The notes under the pieces were generated by a model, which worked only from the letters and a program-made list of their open reading frames with translations, was not told where the DNA came from and did not search any database. A stretch of DNA of 6,290 bases from Candidatus Cloacimonadota bacterium. Lineage in GTDB: Bacteria > Cloacimonadota > Cloacimonadia > Cloacimonadales > JAFGVF01. Location: contig JAFGVF010000258.1 in the NCBI GenBank assembly GCA_016938155.1, positions 1 to 6,290 on the forward strand, read 5' to 3'. Shown piece after piece: positions 1 through 5,447 of this stretch; position 1 is the first letter of the stretch, and every line of letters starts with the position of its first letter. A program made the translations under genes and the position numbers.

Positions 1-453
1 AGCTACACAAAGCTGGAAGCTGTTAAGATGAAACGCGTTCATGATAAGATTGAAAAGAACCTCGGTGGTATCCGTGGACTGAATAAGGTTCCGGGAGCCG
101 TATTCTGCGTTGATATCGACCATGAAGGTATCGCAATTCATGAAGCAAGAAAACTTGGCATTCCAATTATTGCCATGGTTGACACAAACAGTGACCCTGA
201 TCTTGTAGATTATGCTATTCCTTCCAATGATGATGCAATCCGTGCTATTCACCTCATTTCCGACATTATGGCTAATGCCGTAATTGAAGGGAAACAGATG
301 ATTGGTGAAGGAATGGATATTCAGGTTAAATCAGAAGTAGAAGAGGATGACCTCGAAGCTATGCCTGATCCTGATGAAATCACTGTTGTAATCAAAGATA
401 ACGAAGAAATCGAAACAGAGAAAGAAGTTATTACTGAAGACTCTGCCGAATAA
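1..453 (+). CDS. rpsB: 30S ribosomal protein S2, C-terminal part (5' end outside window)
   Basis: This is the end of ribosomal protein S2, a structural protein of the small ribosomal subunit needed for binding of S1 and for translation initiation. The reading frame is open from base 1 ([20 protein letters not shown]...), so the ATG at 28 is internal, and only the last 151 residues are present. Family hallmarks are the stretch [20 protein letters not shown], then the strongly conserved [15 protein letters not shown] and [13 protein letters not shown]. After the core (about [10 protein letters not shown]) the protein continues for roughly 50 residues rich in Glu and Asp, ending EDSAE, which is longer and more acidic than the short tail of E. 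coli S2. It is followed by tsf, the classical neighbour, with a terminator hairpin in between. Identification is essentially certain; only the missing 5' end limits it. Confidence 0.97.
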   Translation, partial: SYTKLEAVKMKRVHDKIEKNLGGIRGLNKVPGAVFCVDIDHEGIAIHEARKLGIPIIAMVDTNSDPDLVDYAIPSNDDAIRAIHLISDIMANAVIEGKQMIGEGMDIQVKSEVEEDDLEAMPDPDEITVVIKDNEEIETEKEVITEDSAE

Positions 454-464
454 AGAAAGATATT

Positions 465-496
465 GCGGGAGAGATTATTGTCTTTCCCGCTTTTTT
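465..496 (+). terminator. Intrinsic terminator/attenuator between rpsB and tsf
   Basis: A 10-bp stem (GCGGGAGAGA at 465-474 with TCTTTCCCGC at 481-490, one G-U pair) encloses a 6-nt loop and is followed directly by six T (491-496). This is a textbook rho-independent terminator 11 nt after the rpsB stop. It should end or attenuate the rpsB transcript, so tsf-pyrH-frr depend on read-through or a separate promoter. Candidate promoter elements in the 45 nt before tsf are weak (TTGCAG at 495-500, then AATAAA at 518-523, 17-nt spacer). Confidence 0.88.
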
Positions 497-541
497 GCAG
501 ACTAATATTTAACAATAAATAAAAAGCATAAGGAGTAACCT

Positions 542-1138
542 ATGGCAGCCATTACTGCAGCAAATGTAATGAAATTGCGTGAAGTTACAGGCGTTGGTAT
601 GATGGATTGCAAGAAAGCACTTGTTGAAACAGACGGTGACTTTGATGCTGCAATCAAATACCTTCGCGAGAAAGGACTTAGCAAAGCCGCTAAGAAAGCT
701 GATCGTGAAACCAAAGAAGGTCTTATTTATTCATATATTCACACCAATGGTACTGTTGGTGCTATGATTGAAGTTAATTGTGAAACAGACTTTGTCGCTC
801 GAACCGATGCCTTCCAGACTCTTTGTAAAGACCTGTGTATGCAGATAGTTGCAACATGCCCTCTCACAGTTACTAAAGATGAGATTGATGAAGCCACAAT
901 CGCAGCAGAAGCTGAGATTGCAAAAAATAAAGCCATAAATGAAGGCAAACCTGAAAAGATTATTGATAAGATTGTTGAGGGTGTTGTTTCTAAGTTCAGA
1001 GAAGAAAATGCCCTTCTTGAACAACCTTTCATTAAGGACAACGACAAGAAAGTTCGTGACTATATCAATGAAGCCATCATTGCTCTGGGAGAGAACATCC
1101 AGGTTTCCCGTTTCGTAAGAATGTCTCTCGGTGAATAG
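542..1138 (+). CDS. tsf: Translation elongation factor Ts (short form)
   Basis: EF-Ts is the cytoplasmic guanine nucleotide exchange factor that releases GDP from EF-Tu. The 198-residue protein opens with the UBA-like N-terminal domain (about residues 5-45, with [17 protein letters not shown] and [15 protein letters not shown]), which contacts EF-Tu, followed by the core domain with the signature ETDFVAR at 81-87; the Asp-Phe pair (83-84) is the one that in E. coli inserts near the Mg/GDP site of EF-Tu. Length is close to the short Thermus type (about 196 residues) and well below E. coli (283), so the second core subdomain and coiled-coil module appear absent. AAGGAG at 530-535, 6 nt before the ATG, fixes the start. 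It lies 88 nt after rpsB, beyond the terminator hairpin, and 19 nt before pyrH. Function is secure. Confidence 0.97.
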   Translation: MAAITAANVMKLREVTGVGMMDCKKALVETDGDFDAAIKYLREKGLSKAAKKADRETKEGLIYSYIHTNGTVGAMIEVNCETDFVARTDAFQTLCKDLCMQIVATCPLTVTKDEIDEATIAAEAEIAKNKAINEGKPEKIIDKIVEGVVSKFREENALLEQPFIKDNDKKVRDYINEAIIALGENIQVSRFVRMSLGE

Positions 1139-1157
1139 TTAAAAAGGAGTATTTCAG

Positions 1158-1883
1158 ATGGATAGATATATACCGGAAAATATACAGCGTGTTATTTTTA
1201 AGCTGAGTGGTGAAATTCTTGCCGGCAGAAAGGGCTTTGGATTCGATGATGAGGTAGTGGACTCTATTACTGATGATATTATCGACCTGAAGAAACTCGG
1301 TGTTTCGGTTGGAATTGTACTCGGTGGAGGCAATATCTTCCGTGGCGGAAGCATGACAAAGTTGGATTTGGACAGAACTGTCCTCGATAATATCGGCATG
1401 CTTGCAACTATCCAAAATGCTCTTTATCTTGCTGAGATTATTAACAAGAAGAATTACAGTGCTGAAGTATTTTCAGCTATCAGTGCTGACAAAGTAGCTA
1501 AATTCTATACTCCCGACCGCGTGGACAACTCTATGAGAGAGGGTAGAATCTGTTTCCTTTGTGGAGGTACCGGAAATCCGTTCTTCACTACCGATACAGC
1601 AGCTGTTTTGCGAGCTATTGAATTGAATGCTGGTCTGGTACTCAAAGGGACCAAGGTCGATGGCGTTTACTCTGCCGATCCCATGAAGTTCCCTGATGCC
1701 GTCAAGTATGATACTTTATCCTATGATGAAGCTCTTTCAAAAGAACTTCGGATTATGGATATGACTGCTTTTTCTCTTGCCAAAGAATACGCATTACCGA
1801 TGAAAGTGTTTGATGTAACCAAAAAAGGCAATGTCCGGAAAGCTCTTTTAGAACAGAGTACCGGTACGATTATCTATAAGTAA
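1158..1883 (+). CDS. pyrH: UMP kinase
   Basis: UMP kinase phosphorylates UMP to UDP with ATP in pyrimidine nucleotide synthesis; the bacterial enzyme is a hexameric amino acid kinase-fold protein, unrelated to eukaryotic UMP/CMP kinases. The 241-residue length matches the family (E. coli 241). Visible motifs in order are KLSGE (15-19, phosphate binding), GGGNIFRG (56-63), the UMP-binding GGTGNPFFTTDTAA (136-149), KGTKVDGVYSADP (163-175) and the conserved MDMTA (200-204). AAGGAG at 1144-1149 stands 8 nt before the ATG. It sits 19 nt after tsf and 11 nt before frr, so it is almost certainly cotranscribed with both, as in most bacteria. Nothing in the sequence suggests truncation or a missing catalytic residue. 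Confidence 0.97.
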   Translation: MDRYIPENIQRVIFKLSGEILAGRKGFGFDDEVVDSITDDIIDLKKLGVSVGIVLGGGNIFRGGSMTKLDLDRTVLDNIGMLATIQNALYLAEIINKKNYSAEVFSAISADKVAKFYTPDRVDNSMREGRICFLCGGTGNPFFTTDTAAVLRAIELNAGLVLKGTKVDGVYSADPMKFPDAVKYDTLSYDEALSKELRIMDMTAFSLAKEYALPMKVFDVTKKGNVRKALLEQSTGTIIYK

Positions 1884-1885
1884 TT

Positions 1886-1892
1886 GGGGGAG
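1886..1892 (+). promoter_or_regulatory. Closely spaced ribosome binding site of frr
   Basis: The purine run GGGGGAG ends only 2 nt before the frr ATG at 1895. The usual GGAG pairing would therefore be unusually close to the start, while pairing through the upstream G run gives about 5 nt. The next in-frame ATG (codon 12, 1928) would remove conserved N-terminal helix residues, so the 1895 start is kept. Confidence 0.55.
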
Positions 1893-1894
1893 TT

Positions 1895-2449
1895 ATGAAA
1901 GAATACTTAATAGAAATTGATAAGAAGATGGAAAAATCCTTTGAAGCTATGCTTGGTAACTTTTCCAAGATTAGAACAGGACGAGCCAATGCGTCTATCT
2001 TAGATAACATTAAGATAAACTATTATGGTGCCCTTACTCCTGTAAAACAGCTGTGCAATATCAGCATTCCGGAAGCAAGGATGATTGTTCTGCAACCTTG
2101 GGATAAAACTACACTTGCCGAAATTGAAAAGGCTATTTATGCTGCTAATCTCGGTGTTACTCCTGAGAATGACGGAAACATTATCCGTTTACCGTTTCAG
2201 GCTCTTACAGAAGATAAGCGTAAGGATATTGTTAAGCAACTCAAACAGATAGGCGAAGAGGCTAAGATTGCTGTCCGTAATATCAGAAGAGATGCTAATG
2301 AGTACTTGAAAAAAGCCAAGAAAGATTCACTTGTGACTGAAGATGAAGAGAAGAAACATCTCAAAGATATTCAGGACAAAACCGACAAGTGGATATCCAA
2401 GATTGACGAGAGCCTTTCTCATAAAGAAAAAGAGATTATGGAAGTATAA
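1895..2449 (+). CDS. frr: Ribosome recycling factor
   Basis: RRF acts with EF-G to split the post-termination ribosome in the cytoplasm. The 184-residue protein has the expected length (E. coli 185). Domain I, a three-helix bundle, is formed by about residues 1-30 and 106-184; domain II, the small alpha/beta head, by about 31-104. Signatures are KIRTGRANASIL (25-36), YYGALTPVKQLCNISIPEARMI (43-64 region), PENDGNIIRLP (90-100) and the basic helix stretch VRNIRRDAN (127-135), which includes the arginines that bind 23S rRNA. It begins 11 nt after the pyrH stop and is the last gene of the cluster, followed 24 nt later by a strong terminator hairpin. Identification is secure. Confidence 0.97.
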   Translation: MKEYLIEIDKKMEKSFEAMLGNFSKIRTGRANASILDNIKINYYGALTPVKQLCNISIPEARMIVLQPWDKTTLAEIEKAIYAANLGVTPENDGNIIRLPFQALTEDKRKDIVKQLKQIGEEAKIAVRNIRRDANEYLKKAKKDSLVTEDEEKKHLKDIQDKTDKWISKIDESLSHKEKEIMEV

Positions 2450-2473
2450 ACTTTCACTTATCTATAGAAATTG

Positions 2474-2504
2474 AAGCCCTTCCAAGTGAAGGGCTTTTTC
2501 TTTT
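2474..2504 (+). terminator. Intrinsic terminator after frr
   Basis: A 9-bp stem (AAGCCCTTC at 2474-2482 with GAAGGGCTT at 2488-2496) closes a 5-nt loop and runs into TTTTTCTTTT (2495-2504). It lies 24 nt after the frr stop and should end the tsf-pyrH-frr transcript. Confidence 0.9.
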
Positions 2505-2566
2505 ATAAATACATTTCTAAACACAGTGAAGATAAGAATATTGATGCCAGGGAACAGCGGGGAATG

Positions 2567-2594
2567 AGAAAAGCCCTCGATAAATCAAGGGCTT
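2567..2594 (-). terminator. Terminator of the M6 protease gene
   Basis: Read on the minus strand, AAGCCCT and AGGGCTT (2588-2594 and 2571-2577) form a 7-bp stem. It can extend by three more pairs past one mismatch, and is followed by TTTTCTC. It begins 20 nt after the protease stop codon. The T run is short, so it is a moderate terminator; on the plus strand no T run follows, so it acts in one direction. Confidence 0.7.
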
Positions 2595-2614
2595 GCGATA
2601 TCTATTTAAATCAA

Positions 2615-4699
2615 TTATTTAATCAGAATCATCTTTCGGGTCTTGGTATAGGTACCTGCTTGGAGTTTATAGAAATAAACACCTGATGACAGAGCATTGC
2701 CATTATCATCACTACCATTCCAAATGATGTTGTGGTTTCCGGCAGGCTGAGTACTGTTTACGAGAGTTTTCACCTTCTTCCCGAGGATATTGTATATTGA
2801 AAGCTCTACATTCGAACTTGTGTTTAGATTGTAAGCAATACTTGTTTCGGGGTTAAAAGGATTTGGATAGTTAGTTAGTAACTCAGTCTGCATACCGGGA
2901 ATCTCGTTTTCGTCATTGGCAGTGTAATTAACAAGAACAGTAACCTGATTAGAAGGCTCAGATTCACCTTCATAAGTTAGTGAAGTGATATGATACACAT
3001 AGGTTCCATCAGGAAGATTCGAGTCAGTAAAAGAGATCATCGAAATATCCGGTAGGATATCGCGGAACTGCCCGTCTCTGTAAACGGAATAACCGAGTAC
3101 CTGAGAGACATCTTGAGGTGGTAGCCATGCCAGTGCCACATGATTCTGTGTTACGGAATATTCAAGCCATTGTGGAGTTTGAGCTGGGAATTCAAAGCCC
3201 ATGTGGAAGGTTATGTTCCCTGATGATTCAGTAATGGCACTGATAGGTCTGTTGGTTTCCATTCCTGCCCAGTTAATGGAACTCGGATTGGTTGTGTCAT
3301 CAAACTCATGTTCATTGTGAGTTCCGGGGAAAGGTGCACCGCTGCCGTTAACTCCGCCAAAAGCGGGACGAGGTCTCATCCCCTGATGTGCGTCGTTATT
3401 AATAGTGTTGCTGGAATAATGCTGAGAGATATATGTACCGTCAACCTGATAAATCATCATTCCGTGATAAGGAATGCCATCATCAAAACCAACCTGCTGT
3501 CTGTTTTCAAAAAGGAAGTATTCGTTGTCAGTACGGGTATCAAGACGATAGATAACAGGATTATCTACAATTCTCGGAAGGGGATAATCGCCTACTTCAG
3601 TTAAGATTACCGGTTCTACCCAATTATAGAAAATCTTAGTCCAGGGGTTGTGATGACATGGCAAAGAACCACTTGGGGAACCATGATAACTTCCACCACC
3701 CATAACATCCCAATCTCCTGTTCCTACATAGGAACCATTCTGCTGATAATCCACATCATAGAAATCCGGGGTTCCGAGATTATGTCCGACTTCATGAGCA
3801 AAAACACCCATTGTAGTCATGCTTGACCAGTTATTTTTCTCCGGTTGGGCTGTATAAGGTCCAATTTCAACACCATCATAGTGAACATTGTAGTTGTAGC
3901 TTATGCTTGAACTGTGTGACCAGATATCGGAGGAATCACCGGATATCTCCTGTCCCATTCCCTGATGTACAAGGGCAACACCGTCAACAGTGCCGTCGTT
4001 ATCATTATCAAAAATGGAAAAATCTATACCTTGAGCTTCCGCTGCTGCCACAGCATCCCGAGCAAACTCGCCCCATCTTGATTCAGGTCCGTAATAATCA
4101 TGGTTATGTGGAAGCGTTACCCAACCCACAACTGTAGAGTTGATTTCAAGCTGTCCCCAGGAGTTTTCCAGATAGTATTGTTTAAATGAGCCATGCCCAC
4201 CGTAGTTGTCTTGGTTCATCAAATTGTTGAAGCTTGTTTGAGAGTAGGTTGTATTTGTGTCGCTAAAGTTAGCCAATATAACGAGCATATTGTTTACACC
4301 TGTTGTTGGGAATCCACCCATCCTACCCATGTTGTTATAATGGGAAGTGCTTCTGAACCTTTCAATCTGGGATGCACTGTAATGCAAGTACTTAGGATTG
4401 GAAGCAAGGAAAGCAGTTTCTTCGCTTGTTCTGGAACTGAGATTATTGGCAATAACGCTGCCGGGCATAATACCGCCATTCTCATCCTGAACTGCGTAAA
4501 CTTTGTAACCATCGTTATTGGAAAGAAGAGTGTATCCATCAAGGCTTTCACCCCAATGTACAAATTCATCTCCGCGATTAAACATCTCAAGTGTGGAACC
4601 ATCCGGTTGCATATAAGTGATTGCGTATGGTGGAGCCGGTATGGCAGTCAATGGGAGCAAGATTGCTATGAAAAGCAATAAGTTTAAGATCCGTTTCAT
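2615..4699 (-). CDS. Secreted M6-family (immune inhibitor A-like) zinc metalloprotease with Fn3 and C-terminal sorting tail
   Basis: This 694-residue protein is predicted to be an exported zinc endopeptidase. A signal peptide is visible: basic KR at 2-3, a hydrophobic core at 5-20, and likely cleavage near residues 19-26. An N-terminal M6-type leader region (MQPDGS...GDEFVHWGESLDGY) follows. The catalytic domain (about 135-410) has a calcium-site-like DNDNDGTVDG at 231-240, the zinc motif HEVGHNLGTPD (His302, Glu303, His306, Gly309, Asp312, i.e. HExxHxxGxxD) and a Met-turn-like WDVMGGGS near 330-337. A fibronectin type III domain covers about 507-591. The last 85 or so residues begin NYPNPFNP (610-617) and end GVYFYKL...KTRKMILIK, the FlgD-like/Por secretion tail common on exported FCB-group proteins; in Bacteroidota such tails direct type IX secretion. 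An upstream in-frame ATG at 4711 would add MELQ, but it overlaps the Shine-Dalgarno GGAG, so 4699 is preferred. It is a single-gene unit, divergent from ddl. The natural substrate is unknown. Confidence 0.92.
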   Translation of the reverse strand: MKRILNLLLFIAILLPLTAIPAPPYAITYMQPDGSTLEMFNRGDEFVHWGESLDGYTLLSNNDGYKVYAVQDENGGIMPGSVIANNLSSRTSEETAFLASNPKYLHYSASQIERFRSTSHYNNMGRMGGFPTTGVNNMLVILANFSDTNTTYSQTSFNNLMNQDNYGGHGSFKQYYLENSWGQLEINSTVVGWVTLPHNHDYYGPESRWGEFARDAVAAAEAQGIDFSIFDNDNDGTVDGVALVHQGMGQEISGDSSDIWSHSSSISYNYNVHYDGVEIGPYTAQPEKNNWSSMTTMGVFAHEVGHNLGTPDFYDVDYQQNGSYVGTGDWDVMGGGSYHGSPSGSLPCHHNPWTKIFYNWVEPVILTEVGDYPLPRIVDNPVIYRLDTRTDNEYFLFENRQQVGFDDGIPYHGMMIYQVDGTYISQHYSSNTINNDAHQGMRPRPAFGGVNGSGAPFPGTHNEHEFDDTTNPSSINWAGMETNRPISAITESSGNITFHMGFEFPAQTPQWLEYSVTQNHVALAWLPPQDVSQVLGYSVYRDGQFRDILPDISMISFTDSNLPDGTYVYHITSLTYEGESEPSNQVTVLVNYTANDENEIPGMQTELLTNYPNPFNPETSIAYNLNTSSNVELSIYNILGKKVKTLVNSTQPAGNHNIIWNGSDDNGNALSSGVYFYKLQAGTYTKTRKMILIK

Positions 4700-4705
4700 T
4701 TGTAA

Positions 4706-4709
4706 CTCC
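4706..4709 (-). promoter_or_regulatory. Ribosome binding site that decides the M6 protease start
   Basis: On the minus strand GGAG stands 6 nt before the ATG at 4699. The other in-frame ATG (4711) overlaps this GGAG and has no purine-rich site of its own. The shorter form also gives a more typical signal peptide, starting MKR. Confidence 0.75.
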
Positions 4710-4725
4710 ATTTATCTCAATTTAA

Positions 4726-4734
4726 ATTATATCA
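4726..4734 (-). promoter_or_regulatory. Extended -10 promoter of the M6 protease gene
   Basis: On the minus strand TGATATAAT contains a perfect -10 hexamer (TATAAT, 4726-4731) with the TG extension one base upstream. Transcription would start near 4719, leaving a leader of about 20 nt before the ATG at 4699, which includes the ribosome binding site. No good -35 hexamer lies 16-18 nt upstream (GAATTT at the 17-nt position), as is usual for extended -10 promoters. Confidence 0.6.
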
Positions 4735-5033
4735 TTTTGTTATGTGCAAAATTCCGACCACATGCTTTTTGTAAAGCATATTTTCTTCCAAAACAAGGTT
4801 TTATTTTCTTACATAGCATCAAGAAACATTGCTCCTGACGCTGTTTTAGACCATTCAATAGGTTTTCTTTTCTATCCGGTTTCCGCGGTTTTTCTCTTCC
4901 TTTTTTACCATATAAAAATAATATAGTCATTGGAATTAGGATAACAACTGTCCATCTTGTTTCACATTAGTATAGACATCTCAGTAGAAAGAAACATGTG
5001 TTATTTTTGAAACTATTCCCAAATGTAAGTGTT
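4735..5033. other. Gene-free stretch upstream of the M6 protease
   Basis: About 300 bp with no convincing gene. Short open frames of 60-70 codons exist on both strands, but they overlap the protease promoter, lack good ribosome binding sites and show no recognisable family features. The stretch is AT-rich with pyrimidine-rich runs (for example 4858-4907). The one discrete structure is the 7+7 bp inverted repeat at 4762-4779. Confidence 0.6.
4762..4779. repeat. Small perfect inverted repeat upstream of the M6 promoter
   Basis: ATGCTTT (4762-4768) and AAAGCAT (4773-4779) are perfect inverted copies around TTGT. The centre is about 50 bp upstream of the predicted protease transcription start, a position where an activator or repressor could bind. 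No T run follows on either strand that would make it a clear terminator. The role is unproven. Confidence 0.45.
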
Positions 5034-5205
5034 TTCATCTCCCTAACTCTTTTTGCTCCCATAGCTCCCTACAGTAATTATAGCCCAAAAAATTCTCATT
5101 CATTGTTCATTTAATCATCAATCCTTGTTCGCCTGAGCAAGGATTGAGCAATGATTGAGCAAGGGTTGAGCAAGGAATGACGAGATATTACTGTAGGGAG
5201 ATGAA
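5034..5205. mobile_element. Palindromic MITE/REP-like intergenic element
   Basis: Perfect 14-bp inverted termini, CTCCCTACAGTAAT (5065-5078) and ATTACTGTAGGGAG (5187-5200), enclose a 108-bp interior that is itself an imperfect palindrome. At its centre TCAATCCTTGTTC (5118-5130) pairs with GAGCAAGGATTGA (5135-5147) around a GCCT loop, 13 pairs with one G-U. A further 12-bp match, TTCATCTCCCTA (5034-5045) to TAGGGAGATGAA (5194-5205), widens the structure to about 172 bp. There is no coding capacity and no clear target-site duplication. It resembles a non-autonomous MITE or a REP-type palindrome; mobility is inference. Confidence 0.55.
5098..5178. repeat. 11-bp repeat units in opposed orientation within the palindromic element
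   Basis: Four tandem 11-bp units run rightward: GAGCAAGGATT (5135), GAGCAATGATT (5146), GAGCAAGGGTT (5157) and GAGCAAGGAAT (5168). On the left of the GCCT loop three units run in inverse orientation: ATTCATTGTTC (5098), the diverged ATTTAATCATC (5109) and AATCCTTGTTC (5120). The reverse complement of the best right unit, AATCCTTGCTC, differs from the innermost left unit at one base. The interior palindrome is therefore built from one repeated 11-mer, about one helical turn. Confidence 0.75.
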
Positions 5206-5217
5206 GGGGAAAATGAA

Positions 5218-5253
5218 GAATTACCCAAAGAATAACCCAAACAATTACCGTTT
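5218..5253. repeat. 12-bp direct repeats
   Basis: GAATTACCCAAA (5218-5229) is followed immediately by GAATAACCCAAA (5230-5241), one base different, and by a partial third copy CAATTACCGTTT (5242-5253). They lie just right of the palindromic element and about 150 bp upstream of the ddl promoter. Function unknown. Confidence 0.6.
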
Positions 5254-5285
5254 AAAAAGCAATGGGGAGCTTAACCCATAGTGCG

Positions 5286-5302
5286 AATTCTCATCAATCC
5301 TT
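5286..5302. repeat. Fragment resembling a second, decayed copy of the palindromic element
   Basis: The 17 nt AATTCTCATCAATCCTT equal the left arm of the palindromic element (5091-5126) with 19 nt removed between the short repeats at its TCAT sequences. The match includes the exact 12-mer TCATCAATCCTT, also at 5115-5126. No right arm accompanies it, so it is either a decayed copy or a local duplication. Confidence 0.4.
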
Positions 5303-5379
5303 AAGCCCGGAGGGAGTTCCATTATTTCAACAAGAATCTTTCCCATAAACACGAAGCTTTTTTAAAAAAAGAGAGGGTG

Positions 5380-5402
5380 GCAAATTGTACTTTACAATTT
5401 GC
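5380..5402. promoter_or_regulatory. Perfect 10+10 bp inverted repeat, candidate ddl operator
   Basis: GCAAATTGTA (5380-5389) and TACAATTTGC (5393-5402) are perfect inverted copies separated by CTT. The right arm ends at the base before the -35 hexamer TTGACA. Its size and two-fold symmetry fit a dimeric regulator site, and its position next to RNA polymerase would suit either activation or repression. As RNA it would lack a proper T run on the plus strand, so a plus-strand terminator is unlikely. The regulator is not identifiable from this window. Confidence 0.6.
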
Positions 5403-5431
5403 TTGACATCAGCTTACTTAGTACAAATAAT
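5403..5431 (+). promoter_or_regulatory. Sigma70-type promoter of ddl
   Basis: A perfect -35 TTGACA (5403-5408), a 17-nt spacer and AATAAT (5426-5431, 5 of 6 to TATAAT) make a strong match to the housekeeping promoter. The expected transcription start is near 5438, which would give a leader of only about 10 nt and place the start within the GAGG ribosome binding site (5437-5440). A T6A7 tract at 5358-5370 lies upstream and could bend DNA or act as an UP-like element. Confidence 0.65.
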
Positions 5432-5447
5432 ATATTGAGGTATAATT

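Noticed and set aside
2471..2686. 71-codon plus-strand open frame after frr
   Set aside because: It begins inside the frr terminator, spans both terminators and runs into the protease 3' end on the opposite strand.
4193..4681. 162-codon plus-strand open frame opposite the protease
   Set aside because: It is antisense to the signal peptide and N-terminal region of a clearly real M6 protease; a shadow frame.
4700..4711. Longer protease start adding MELQ
   Set aside because: The 4711 ATG overlaps the GGAG that serves the 4699 ATG, and lacks its own ribosome binding site.
4744..4926. 60-codon plus-strand open frame with hydrophobic, Phe-rich end
   Set aside because: The hydrophobicity comes from the T-rich DNA; no ribosome binding site or family signature supports a real small membrane protein.
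4727..4930. 67-codon open frame on the minus strand upstream of the protease
   Set aside because: It overlaps the protease promoter, has no clear ribosome binding site, a low-complexity basic composition and no recognisable domain; likely chance.
5135..5178. CRISPR array
   Set aside because: The units are 11 bp and contiguous, with no unique spacers of about 30 bp, and lie in a palindrome; no cas genes are present.
5380..5402. Intrinsic terminator
   Set aside because: On the plus strand the stem is followed by TTGACATC rather than a T run and there is no upstream plus-strand gene to end; on the minus strand the T run starts about 9 nt after the stem. An operator fits better.
5441..5446. Perfect TATAAT as the ddl -10 box
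   Set aside because: It lies between the ribosome binding site and the ATG, would start transcription inside the gene, and has only TTAGTA at the -35 position.
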